A DNA stretch of 48,585 nucleotides from DASPWV01 sp046727855 (lineage in GTDB: Bacteria; Acidobacteriota; Vicinamibacteria; Vicinamibacterales; UBA2999), in the NCBI GenBank assembly GCA_046727855.1, contig JBKPDL010000142.1:1-48585 (forward strand), in the 5' to 3' direction. Shown here one piece after another: positions 39,754-47,474 of this stretch. Position 1 is the stretch's first letter. The number at the start of each line of letters is the position of its first letter. The notes under the pieces are model-generated. The model made no database searches. It was not told where the DNA came from and saw only the letters and a program-made list of their open reading frames with translations. A program made the position numbers and the translations under genes.

Positions 39754-39777
39754 GCGACGAAGAATAGCATTGGCTCA
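39754..39777. promoter_or_regulatory. Overlapping divergent leaderless promoters
   Basis: Minus-strand TATTCT (39761-39766) lies 7 nt from ATG 39753, and plus-strand TAGCAT (39765-39770) lies 7 nt from ATG 39778. The hexamers share TA. Neither start has a Shine-Dalgarno sequence. Confidence 0.55.
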
Positions 39778-40371
39778 ATGCTGATTCTTGCTAGCGGGTC
39801 GCCGCGACGCGCCGAGTTACTCACCGCCGCGGGCATTGCGTTTGAAATGCTGCCCGTCGAGGTCGACGAAACGCCACTGCACGCCGAACCGCCGGACGCG
39901 CACGTCCGCCGCCTCGCTGAGGCCAAGGCGAGGACCGTCTTCGCGCGACGTCCGGATGCGACGGTGCTTGGCGCCGATACGGTGGTCGTCATTCACGACC
40001 GGATTTTAGGAAAGCCGCGCGATGCAGCTGACGCGGCCTCAATGCTGCGGATGCTTTCGGGTCGAGTGCACGAAGTGTTGACCGGTGTGGCGATCATGGG
40101 TTCGTCAATCCTCAAGCCAGGCCCGTCGGTTTCGGTGTCGGTGGCGCGCACGCAGGTCTGGTTTGCGAAGCTGTCGGACGAAGAAATCGAGTGGTATGTC
40201 GCAACCGGCGAGCCCCTCGACAAGGCCGGCGCCTACGCCATTCAGGGCCTCGCCTCCCGATTTGTCGAACGCATCGACGGGTCGTATACCAATGTCGTGG
40301 GATTGCCCGTCGGCACGGTCTACCGGATGCTGTCGAAAGTGCCGGGAATTCGGCGGGAAATCACCGCCTGA
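39778..40371 (+). CDS. maf: Maf-family nucleoside triphosphate pyrophosphatase
   Basis: A 197-aa Maf/YhdE protein that hydrolyses non-canonical or dTTP/UTP nucleotides to the monophosphate. Motifs: SGSPRRAELL near the N-terminus, LGADTVVV with the catalytic Asp, GKPRDAADAASMLRMLSGR, the YVATGEPLDKAGAYAIQGLA signature, and IDGSYTNVVGLPVG. ATG 39778 is chosen because the family starts with LILASGSPRR. It has a TAGCAT box and no Shine-Dalgarno sequence. It is followed by the cytochrome c maturation operon. Confidence 0.93.
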   Translation: MLILASGSPRRAELLTAAGIAFEMLPVEVDETPLHAEPPDAHVRRLAEAKARTVFARRPDATVLGADTVVVIHDRILGKPRDAADAASMLRMLSGRVHEVLTGVAIMGSSILKPGPSVSVSVARTQVWFAKLSDEEIEWYVATGEPLDKAGAYAIQGLASRFVERIDGSYTNVVGLPVGTVYRMLSKVPGIRREITA

Positions 40372-40474
40372 ATCGTCACAGAATGTCTCTGCACGACGAA
40401 GGGCCGTCTCTATCCGGCGCGCGCTTCTTGCAGTATCCTGAGTAGTGCGGCCTTGTGCCGCTAAGTCCCTAACC

Positions 40475-40894
40475 ATGAAGAACAAAGCGGTCAAAGTCGG
40501 ACTCACCGGCCTCGTTCTCGCCATAGCCTTCGGAGGCCTCATGTACTCGACCCTCGCCGAGGGCACCGAGTACTACAAGCACGTTGACGAAGTCATGGGC
40601 CAGCCGGCCGAGTGGTACGGCAAGCGGCTGCAGCTGCACGGGTTCATCGTGCCCGACTCGGTCTTCGTCAACAAGCGAACGCTGGAATACCGGTTCAAGG
40701 TGCAGAGCAACGGCAAGCTCGTCGACGCGCGCTACACCGGTGTCGTTCCTGACACGTTCAAGGACGATGCGGAAGTTGTGCTGAAGGGGACGTTGGCTGC
40801 GGATGGATTTACCGTCGCGCCCAATGGCGTGATGGCCAAGTGTCCATCGAAGTACGAGCCCAAAGCCGGCGCGGCAAGCTCGGGAACACGGTAG
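40475..40894 (+). CDS. ccmE: Cytochrome c maturation haem chaperone CcmE, Cys-type
   Basis: A 139-aa protein with one N-terminal membrane helix (VGLTGLVLAIAFGGLMYS) and the OB-fold periplasmic domain (LQLHGFIVPDSVFV; YRFKVQSNGKLVDARYTG; DAEVVLKGTL). The haem-binding residue is Cys123, in MAKCPSKYEP, replacing the His of the usual HxxxY motif (here CxxxY with Tyr127). Such Cys-type CcmE is known from Desulfovibrio-like and archaeal System I variants. The frame also has a GTG at 40445, 5 nt after TATCCT, which would add ten residues. The start is therefore uncertain. It leads the ccm operon. Confidence 0.9.
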   Translation: MKNKAVKVGLTGLVLAIAFGGLMYSTLAEGTEYYKHVDEVMGQPAEWYGKRLQLHGFIVPDSVFVNKRTLEYRFKVQSNGKLVDARYTGVVPDTFKDDAEVVLKGTLAADGFTVAPNGVMAKCPSKYEPKAGAASSGTR

Positions 40895-40900
40895 GCCGCC

Positions 40901-43411
40901 ATGGCCGCACTCGGCGCGCTCATCCTCATCCTGGCCTTCGTCGTCAGCGCTTGTGCTGTCGCCGCGTCCGTCGCGGGCGCACGACGCGGCAACAATCGGC
41001 TGATTGAAAGCGGCATCGGTGCGTTCTACACCGTCGCCGCGCTCCTGACCGTCGCGTCGGGAATCATCATGTACGCGTTCGTTGCGGGCGACTACTCGAT
41101 CAAGTACGTGCAGCACTACTCGGATAGTGCGCAGCCTCTCTTTTATCGGCTCACCTCGTATTGGGGCGGTCTCGACGGCTCCATCATGTTCTGGGTGTTT
41201 CTGCTCTCGGTGTTCGGAACGGTGGCCATCAAGGTCAATCGCGAGCGTCACCGCGAGTTGATTCCGTACGTCGTCGCCGTGATTGCCGTCGTGGAGATGT
41301 TTTTCCTCTTCATGATGGTGATCCACAAGAATCCGTTCGACACGTTCCTTACCGAATCGCCAACCGATGGACGCGGACTGAATCCGCTGCTGCAGAACTT
41401 CTACATGGCGATTCATCCGCCAACGATGTATCTCGGCTTTGTCGGCCTCACGATTCCGTTTGCGTTCGGCATGGCGGCGCTGATCACGGGTCATCTCGAC
41501 GATTCGTGGCTGCGTGCGGTGCGGCGCTGGACGATGGTCTCGTGGTTCTTCCTGTCGCTCGGTCTGACGCTGGGAATGATCTGGGCGTACGAGGAGCTCG
41601 GGTGGGGCGGCTTCTGGGGCTGGGATCCAGTAGAGAACGCCGGCGCGCTTCCGTGGTTTACGGCGACGGCGTTTCTGCACTCCGTGATGGTGCAGGAGCG
41701 GCGCGGGATGCTGCGCGCGTGGAACGTCACGCTCGTCATCGTGACCTTTCTGCTGACGATTGTCGGCACGTTCCTGACGCGCTCGGGCGTCGTACAGTCG
41801 GTGCACGCGTTTGGTGAGGATCCGAAACTGACGCGCATGTTCATCGCCTTCATGCTGCTGACGATGACGTTCTGCTTCTCGTGGGTGATCTATCGATTGC
41901 CACTGCTCAAAGCACGTCACGAGTTCGACTCGTGGATGTCGAGGGAAGCGGCCTTCCTGGCCAATAACTGGGTACTGCTGTTCTCTGCGTTCTTCATTCT
42001 TTTTGCGACGCTCTTTCCGACCGTGACCGAAGCGATCAGCGGTGAGCGGTTGACCGTAGGGCCGCCGTTTTTCAACAAGTGGATGACGCCAATCGGCCTC
42101 ATCCTGCTGTTCCTCACGGGTGTCGGGCCGCTGTTGGCGTGGCGCAAGTCCACGCTCGTGAACCTGCGGAACAATTTCCTCTGGTCGATCGTGTTTGGTT
42201 TGACGAGCGGTTTGCTCGTTGTCGCGCTTGGCGTGCGGGTGTGGTCGTCCGGTATCTGTTTTGCGCTGAGCGGGTTCGTGTTTGGCACGATCGCGCAGGA
42301 GTTTGTGGGCGGCGCAAAGGTGCGCAGAGGGATGACCGGCGCCGATCTCTTTACCGCGATGATCGGCCTTGTCGGCCGCAACAAGCGGCGGTACGGCGGC
42401 TACATCGTTCATCTCGGCATCGTGCTGATCTTCCTTGGCTTTGCCGGCGAAGGATTCAGCCGCGACCAGCAGCTGCTGCTCAAGCCTGGGCAGCAGGCGA
42501 CCATCGAGCACTACACGCTTCGCCTCGATTCGTTGCGCGTCACCGATGACGGTCAGAAGCAGATGGTGACGGCGCATATCAGCGTCAGCGACGACCGGGG
42601 TAGGGATCTCGGTCAGATGCATCCGGCCAAGTGGTACTTCCGCAAGCACGAGGAGGAGCCCACCACTGAAGTGGCAATTCGCCGCTCGTTTGCCGAGGAC
42701 CTCTATGTCGTCATGCCGGCGTTCGAAATGCAGGAACAGACGGCGAGTGTCGAAGTGCACATCAATCCGCTCGTCAACTGGATCTGGGTCGGGTTTGGCG
42801 TTCTGGCCATCGGCACCGGCATCGCGCTGCTGCCTGAGAGCGCCTTCTCGTTTGCGCTCGCCAAGCTGCCGGCCGACGCCGTGACCGCCTCGACACTCGT
42901 GCTCGCGCTGCTGTTGCTGCCAGCCCTCGCGCGTGCGCAACACGTGGAAACACCGCAGCAGGCGACGCTCGTCATTCGCTCGCCGCAGGAGCGCGCCGTC
43001 GCGCGTAAGCTCGCGTGCTGGTGTGGCGGCTGCTCCAAGCTGCCGGTCGATACGTGTGTGTGCGGCCATTGTGCCGGCGTGCGCGAGGAAATCGCGCAGC
43101 AGGTCAAACTCGGGAAGACCGAGGGGGACATCCTGCAGCACTTCGTTGCGCAGGAGGGTGGCCAGCACGTGCTGTCCGAACCCATGAAGGGCATTGGCCG
43201 CTTCGTGTGGGTGATTCCGTATGCGATCGGTGCGAGCGGCCTGCTGCTCGTGGGCATTGCCGCGATTCGCTGGACCCGGCGCGCGCGCGAAGGCAATGAG
43301 TTCCAGCTTGATGGCCAATCACCTCTGGCGGGGGGCCTTCAGTCCGGCCGGTCGCTTACCGATGATTCCCTGAACGCGAAATTGGACGATGAGCTCCGCG
43401 ACCTCGACTAG
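40901..43411 (+). CDS. ccmF: CcmF-CcmH fusion, haem lyase component of cytochrome c maturation
   Basis: An 836-aa polytopic protein. Residues 1 to about 660 are CcmF, with WGGFWGWDPVENAGALPWF (the WWD haem-handling motif, about 234-252), about 14 helices and the periplasmic domain before the last helix. From about residue 680 the chain continues into a CcmH-like domain: LACWCGGCSKLPVDTCVCGH with Cys706, Cys708, Cys711, Cys719, Cys721 and Cys724, then a three-helix bundle and a final membrane helix (about 765-785). Canonical CcmH has a single LRCxxC pair, so the six-Cys version is unusual. The fusion would join haem ligation and apocytochrome thiol reduction in one protein. It is 6 bp downstream of ccmE. 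Confidence 0.92.
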   Translation: MAALGALILILAFVVSACAVAASVAGARRGNNRLIESGIGAFYTVAALLTVASGIIMYAFVAGDYSIKYVQHYSDSAQPLFYRLTSYWGGLDGSIMFWVFLLSVFGTVAIKVNRERHRELIPYVVAVIAVVEMFFLFMMVIHKNPFDTFLTESPTDGRGLNPLLQNFYMAIHPPTMYLGFVGLTIPFAFGMAALITGHLDDSWLRAVRRWTMVSWFFLSLGLTLGMIWAYEELGWGGFWGWDPVENAGALPWFTATAFLHSVMVQERRGMLRAWNVTLVIVTFLLTIVGTFLTRSGVVQSVHAFGEDPKLTRMFIAFMLLTMTFCFSWVIYRLPLLKARHEFDSWMSREAAFLANNWVLLFSAFFILFATLFPTVTEAISGERLTVGPPFFNKWMTPIGLILLFLTGVGPLLAWRKSTLVNLRNNFLWSIVFGLTSGLLVVALGVRVWSSGICFALSGFVFGTIAQEFVGGAKVRRGMTGADLFTAMIGLVGRNKRRYGGYIVHLGIVLIFLGFAGEGFSRDQQLLLKPGQQATIEHYTLRLDSLRVTDDGQKQMVTAHISVSDDRGRDLGQMHPAKWYFRKHEEEPTTEVAIRRSFAEDLYVVMPAFEMQEQTASVEVHINPLVNWIWVGFGVLAIGTGIALLPESAFSFALAKLPADAVTASTLVLALLLLPALARAQHVETPQQATLVIRSPQERAVARKLACWCGGCSKLPVDTCVCGHCAGVREEIAQQVKLGKTEGDILQHFVAQEGGQHVLSEPMKGIGRFVWVIPYAIGASGLLLVGIAAIRWTRRAREGNEFQLDGQSPLAGGLQSGRSLTDDSLNAKLDDELRDLD

Positions 43412-44000
43412 TTCCTCCGCCACAAATGCCTCGACCGACGTCGAGGCACGTGCGACATCTGCGTTTCAACCCTGGCAGTTTTTCCTGCTCGCGGGAATGC
43501 TCGCGGCAACAGTGCTCGTGGTCCTTGCAACAGGCCAGTCACCTGCCGCGATTGTTCTCCTGAGTGCCACAGTTGTCGCCGCAAGTTTTGTCGGACTTGG
43601 TGTGTATCGCGCGATTGCGCCGCTCGTGACACGGGAGGCGGTGCACGCGCCGCGACTCCTCGGTGGACGCACTTGGGCCGCGCTCGAACGAGAAAAGACG
43701 CTGGTGCTGCGTTCGATCAAGGAGCTCGAGTTCGACTACGCGATGAAGAAGGTGGCGCAGAGCGATTTCGACGAAATGGCGGGACGGCTGCGCGCGCGCG
43801 CGTTGCGGTTGATGCGGCAGCTCGACGCCGGCACCGGGTATCGCGCCGAGATCGAGCGTGAGCTGCAGACGCGGCTTGGCGCCGTTGCCAATGCCAGCGC
43901 GGCTAAAGCCGCGCCCCACGCGTGCGAATGCGGCACTACCAACGATCCAGACGCGCGCTTTTGTAAAAACTGCGGCTTGCGCCTGGATGCGCGTGCGTAA
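43389..44000 (+). CDS. Membrane protein with CcmI-like helical module and zinc ribbon
   Basis: A 203-aa protein. Ser/Thr-rich N-terminus, two transmembrane helices (about 28-75), then a helical segment ALEREKTLVLRSIKELEFDY followed by AMKKVAQSDFDEMAGRL, which resembles the N-terminal module of CcmI. A zinc ribbon at the C-terminus (CECG...CKNCG) has four cysteines. Its start overlaps the ccmF-ccmH gene by 23 bp, and it lies between ccmF-ccmH and ccmA. A role as an apocytochrome or haem chaperone taking the place of CcmI is inferred from position and the helical motif. Confidence 0.75.
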   Translation: MSSATSTSSSATNASTDVEARATSAFQPWQFFLLAGMLAATVLVVLATGQSPAAIVLLSATVVAASFVGLGVYRAIAPLVTREAVHAPRLLGGRTWAALEREKTLVLRSIKELEFDYAMKKVAQSDFDEMAGRLRARALRLMRQLDAGTGYRAEIERELQTRLGAVANASAAKAAPHACECGTTNDPDARFCKNCGLRLDARA

Positions 44001-44005
44001 CGCTT

Positions 44006-45271
44006 ATGCACTACTCCGAACGAAGAACGAAGAACGAAGAACGAACCATAGCATTTGTGGTCACGAGTTTTTTGTTCTTCGTTCTTAGTTCTTCGTTCCT
44101 AGTTCCCTTAGCGGCGCAGCAGATGCCGGACATTTCTCAGATGGCTGGCACACCCCTGGGCGCGCCGGAACTTCCCGATGGCACCATCTCGGTGCGCGTT
44201 TTCCGTGAGCAGCTGGGTAACAACGTTACCAATCATGAAGTGACGCTCAAAGGCGCGCAGGTGAGTAAGACAGCGCGCACCGACGCTCAGGGGCGCGCCA
44301 CATTCACGGGTATCGAGCCGGGCACCGTGGTGGTCGCGACCACGACCGTAGACGGCGAAGCCTTGCAGTCTCAGGAATTCGATATTCCGGCGAAGGGTGG
44401 CGTCCGCGTCGCCCTCGTGTCAGGTCTCAAAGGCGTGGCCGAGCGCGAGCGCGCCGCTGCTGAAGCTGGCGCAAAGGAGCCGCCGCGGCCAGGCATGGTG
44501 ATGTTTGGCGGTGAAAGCCGCGTGATCTTCGAATTCCAGGACGACAACCTCAACGCCTTCTACATCCTCGACGTCATCAACGGCGCGCGCACCCCAATCG
44601 ACACGGGCGCGCCGCTGGTCATCGAGCTGCCGTCACAGGCAATCGGTGCATCGGCGCTCGAAGGCAATTCGCGCCTCGCGGCCGTCAACGGGCGTCGCAT
44701 CACTATTAGCGGGCCATTTCCGCCGGGGAGCACGCCGGTGCAAGTCGCGTTCACGCTGCCGCACACGAGCGACACGCTGACGATCGAGCAGCCCTGGCCG
44801 GCAGCGATGGAGCAGCTGTTCGTGGCGGTGGAGCAGGTCGGCACTGTCAAGCTCGCCTCGCCACAGTTGCCCCAACAGCAGGAAGCCGACGCGCGCGGGA
44901 CGAAGTTCATCATGGCGCGCGGTGGCCGCATGAACGCCAATCAACCGTTCACGCTTACACTCTCTGGCCTGCCGCATGCCGATCGGACGTTGCGCAACGT
45001 CGGCATCGTGGCTGCGCTCCTGGTCATCGGCATTGGATTCTGGGCGGCGTTCACGGGTGCTCCTTCGCGGCGCGGTCACGACGCCGAGCTGCAAACGCGA
45101 CGCGAGAAGCTGTATGGCCATCTCGTCGAGCTCGAGCAGCAACACAAAGCCGGGCGCGTAGACGACAAGCGTTACGCAATGAAGCGTCAATCGCTGTTGG
45201 CGCAGCTCGAGCGCGTGCTCGGCGAGCTCGATCGTTCGCCGTCAAGTGGTGGCGAGGGCGTCGCTGCGTGA
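44006..45271 (+). CDS. Exported protein with carboxypeptidase-regulatory-like domain and CcmI-like tail; signal peptide repeat-encoded
   Basis: A 421-aa protein. Residues 1-38 form a signal peptide whose charged n-region (SERRTKNEERT) and hydrophobic core (FLFFVLSSSFLVPL) are both translated from GAACGAA heptamers and their complement. An Ig-like carboxypeptidase-regulatory domain follows at about 50-130 (DGTISVRVFREQLG; ATFTGIEPGTVVVATTTVDG). There is a beta-rich region at 150-310, a C-terminal membrane helix (about 330-350) and a cytosolic helical hairpin (REKLYGHLVELEQQHKAGRV ... DDKRYAMKRQSLLAQLERVL) like the CcmI N-terminal module. The GTG start of ccmA overlaps its stop by 4 bp. The start is uncertain (ATG 44006 or GTG 44057); either keeps the repeat-encoded core. 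Confidence 0.78.
   Translation: MHYSERRTKNEERTIAFVVTSFLFFVLSSSFLVPLAAQQMPDISQMAGTPLGAPELPDGTISVRVFREQLGNNVTNHEVTLKGAQVSKTARTDAQGRATFTGIEPGTVVVATTTVDGEALQSQEFDIPAKGGVRVALVSGLKGVAERERAAAEAGAKEPPRPGMVMFGGESRVIFEFQDDNLNAFYILDVINGARTPIDTGAPLVIELPSQAIGASALEGNSRLAAVNGRRITISGPFPPGSTPVQVAFTLPHTSDTLTIEQPWPAAMEQLFVAVEQVGTVKLASPQLPQQQEADARGTKFIMARGGRMNANQPFTLTLSGLPHADRTLRNVGIVAALLVIGIGFWAAFTGAPSRRGHDAELQTRREKLYGHLVELEQQHKAGRVDDKRYAMKRQSLLAQLERVLGELDRSPSSGGEGVAA
44018..44105. repeat. GAACGAA heptamer inverted array inside a coding region
   Basis: Left arm: four copies of the GAACGAA/GAAC word (44018-44046). Right arm: the complementary TTCTTCG/TTCTTAG words (44074-44105). The loop is about 27 bp. It is the same family as 28316-28398 and 26473-26505. 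It is read through in frame by the gene starting at 44006. Confidence 0.92.
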
Positions 45272-46026
45272 GCTTCGGTCCGCCTTCGCGCGGGGAAAAA
45301 TCGACGCGCTCCGGCGAGACCGGCCTGGACTTCACCCGGCTCGCCGCAATAGATGTCGGACGGCACTTCGGGCGTCGCAAAGCGCTCGCTCACGTCAGCT
45401 TCGAATGTCAGGCCAGCGAAATCGTCGGGCTGCTCGGCCCCAATGGCGCCGGCAAATCCACGCTCCTATCGATTCTGGCAACACTGCTGGCGCCCTCTAC
45501 TGGTCGCGTCGAATATGGCACTGCTACGGCCGACCAGGCAGGCGCGGCGTTGCGTGCACGGCTGGGCATGCTCGGTCACGACCTCTATCTCTACCCGGAG
45601 CTCACGGCGCGCGAGAATCTTTTGTTTTTCGCGCGGCTGTACGGCGTGAGCGACGCTGCGCGCGTTGTGGCGGAAGGCCTCGAACACGCAGCGCTGACGT
45701 CGCGGGCCGATGATCAAGTGTCGGGCTTTTCGCGCGGGATGCGGCAGCGTCTCGCCCTTGAGCGCGCGCTGCTGCATCGGCCTCGCCTTCTGCTCCTCGA
45801 CGAGCCGTTTACCGGCCTGGATCAGGCCTCGAGCACCGCGCTGGCGGCGCGGCTCAGAGGACTGCGCGAGCAAGGGTGCCTGATCATCCTGGCGACGCAC
45901 GATCTCGAAGTCGCGGAGCACGTGGTCTCGCGATCGTTGTTTCTGCGCCATGGCCGCCTCGCCGAGGATTCTTCCGCCACTCACGATCTTCGCTCGCGAT
46001 ACCTGCGCGTGATGGGGCAGACGTGA
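45268..46026 (+). CDS. ccmA: ABC transporter ATP-binding protein CcmA
   Basis: A 252-aa ATPase: Walker A GLLGPNGAGKSTLL, Q-loop region LGHDLYLYPELTARENL, signature VSGFSRGMRQRLALERALL, Walker B LLLLDEPFTGLD, H-loop ATHD. The GTG start at 45268 overlaps the previous stop by 4 bp. It follows with ccmB and ccmC, which identifies it as CcmA, the energy unit that releases holo-CcmE from the CcmC complex. The N-terminal 25 residues before the ABC domain are low-complexity. Confidence 0.92.
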   Translation: MSFGPPSRGEKSTRSGETGLDFTRLAAIDVGRHFGRRKALAHVSFECQASEIVGLLGPNGAGKSTLLSILATLLAPSTGRVEYGTATADQAGAALRARLGMLGHDLYLYPELTARENLLFFARLYGVSDAARVVAEGLEHAALTSRADDQVSGFSRGMRQRLALERALLHRPRLLLLDEPFTGLDQASSTALAARLRGLREQGCLIILATHDLEVAEHVVSRSLFLRHGRLAEDSSATHDLRSRYLRVMGQT

Positions 46027-46706
46027 GCACGTTCTTGCGCGTCGCCTGGCTGGTCGTGCGTAAAGACCTCACCGTCGAAATCCGCAGTCTCGAAATCCTT
46101 TCGACCACGCTCTTCTTCGCGGTCACCGTCGTGCTCGTGTTCTCCTTCGGTCTGATCAAGGAAGGTCAGGCGCCGGACGACGTGGCGGCGGCGATTCTGT
46201 GGATTGCGATCGCGTTTTCGGGGACGCTCGCTCTGGGCCGCACGTTCGATCGTGAACGGCAGAACGAGACGCTTCGCGCGCTCTTGCTGGCGCCATCGGA
46301 CCGGCCGGCGCTGTACGTCGGTAAGCTCCTGGGAATCCTGCTACTGCTCGCGCTCGTCGAGCTGTTGCTCGTGCTGCTCATCGGCCTGCTGTTTCAGGCG
46401 CCGGTTTTTGGCAACGTGCTGCTGCTGATCGCCTTGTTGCTGACCGGCACGGTCGGCTTCGCGGCGGTAGGGACGCTGTTTGCCGCCATGCTGGTGCGCG
46501 CACGCAGCCGCGACGTGCTGCTGCCGATCCTGTTGTATCCGATCACCATTCCGGTCATGATCGCGGGGAGCCGGGGAACGGCGGCGCTGTTTCAAGCGAT
46601 GCCGGATCAGGCGATCGCGCAGTTCTGGTTGGCGCTGTTGTTCTTCTTCGACACGGTGTTTGTGACGTTGGCATTGTGGACTTTCGAGCCGCTGATGACG
46701 GATTAA
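46023..46706 (+). CDS. ccmB: Haem exporter membrane subunit CcmB
   Basis: A 227-aa membrane protein with six hydrophobic helices and CcmB family features: VVRKDLTVEIRSLEILSTTL, LALGRTFDRERQNETLRAL, LLAPSDRPALYVGKLLG and LLPILLYPITIPVMIAG. It is the transmembrane partner of CcmA. GTG start 46023 overlaps the ccmA stop by 4 bp (GTGA). A REP-like inverted repeat separates it from ccmC. Confidence 0.92.
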   Translation: MSTFLRVAWLVVRKDLTVEIRSLEILSTTLFFAVTVVLVFSFGLIKEGQAPDDVAAAILWIAIAFSGTLALGRTFDRERQNETLRALLLAPSDRPALYVGKLLGILLLLALVELLLVLLIGLLFQAPVFGNVLLLIALLLTGTVGFAAVGTLFAAMLVRARSRDVLLPILLYPITIPVMIAGSRGTAALFQAMPDQAIAQFWLALLFFFDTVFVTLALWTFEPLMTD

Positions 46707-46710
46707 GGGC

Positions 46711-46770
46711 CGGACCTGAACGTCCGCCGCGACGCGAGCGTTGAGCGGAGTCGCGGCGTTCAGGTGGGCG
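46711..46770. repeat. Inverted repeat between ccmB and ccmC
   Basis: ACCTGAAC plus GCCGCGAC (46714-46721 and 46726-46733) pair with GTCGCGGCGTTCAGGT (46750-46765), leaving a 4-nt bulge and a 16-nt loop. It carries GGACCTGAACGTCC, a decayed member of the GGACC palindrome family. It could stabilise or separate the two halves of the operon mRNA. Confidence 0.75.
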
Positions 46771-46814
46771 AATATCCATTCATAGCCGCGATCTTGAGGT
46801 CGGCCCACATCGAG

Positions 46815-47474
46815 ATGAAAGCTACGCTATCTGTTCTGATCGCGCTGATGGCCGTGATGTTCGTCGCGGCGCCTTGGGTAATCAACGCCGCTCCGTACGA
46901 GTCCACGATGGGACTCTTGCAGAAAATCTTCTACTTTCACATGCCGTCGGCCCTCCTGTTCTTGATCGGGGCATTCGCGTCAGGCATCTACAGCGCGATG
47001 TTTCTGTTTGGCAGGAAGCCGGCGTCCGATTGGAAGGCGGTTGCGGCTGCCGAACTGGCGCTCGTGTTCGGCGCGATCACGCTCGTGACGGGGCCGTTGT
47101 GGGCGCGCAAGGCGTGGGGCGTCTGGTGGGTGTGGGATGCCCGGCTCACATCAAGTCTTCTGATGTGGATGGTGTTTGCGGCGTATCTGTTGCTGCGCCG
47201 CTACGGTGGTCCAGGCTCCGACAAGCTTGGTGCCGGCATGGCCCTCTTCGGCATGGCGAATGTCCCGTTCATCTACGTATCCGTCAACTACTGGCGCACT
47301 CTCCATCCACAAACATCCGTGGTGCCGACGCTGCCCGTCAGTATGGGCGCGCCGCTCTGGTTCTGTTTCGCGGCGCTGCTGCTGTTCTTTCTCGTCATGA
47401 TGAGCCTGCGCGTGCGCCTGGAACGCCAGCGCGCGCGGCTCGAATCCCTGTACCTCGCTAAGGACGAATCGTGA
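46815..47474 (+). CDS. ccmC: Haem-handling membrane protein CcmC
   Basis: A 219-aa protein with six transmembrane helices, the tryptophan-rich motif WGVWWVWDARLTSSLLMW facing the periplasm and two conserved histidines (IFYFHMPSAL and YWRTLHPQ). Together these bind haem and deliver it to CcmE. ATG 46815 is chosen because the family starts here. The longer frame to 46764 is in the upstream repeat. The stop overlaps the next gene by 4 bp (GTGA). Confidence 0.94.
   Translation: MKATLSVLIALMAVMFVAAPWVINAAPYESTMGLLQKIFYFHMPSALLFLIGAFASGIYSAMFLFGRKPASDWKAVAAAELALVFGAITLVTGPLWARKAWGVWWVWDARLTSSLLMWMVFAAYLLLRRYGGPGSDKLGAGMALFGMANVPFIYVSVNYWRTLHPQTSVVPTLPVSMGAPLWFCFAALLLFFLVMMSLRVRLERQRARLESLYLAKDES

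Noticed and set aside
40469..43318. A 949-codon minus-strand open frame opposite ccmE and ccmF
   Set aside because: Shadow frame, Arg/His/Glu-rich; the plus strand has clear CcmE and CcmF-CcmH motifs.
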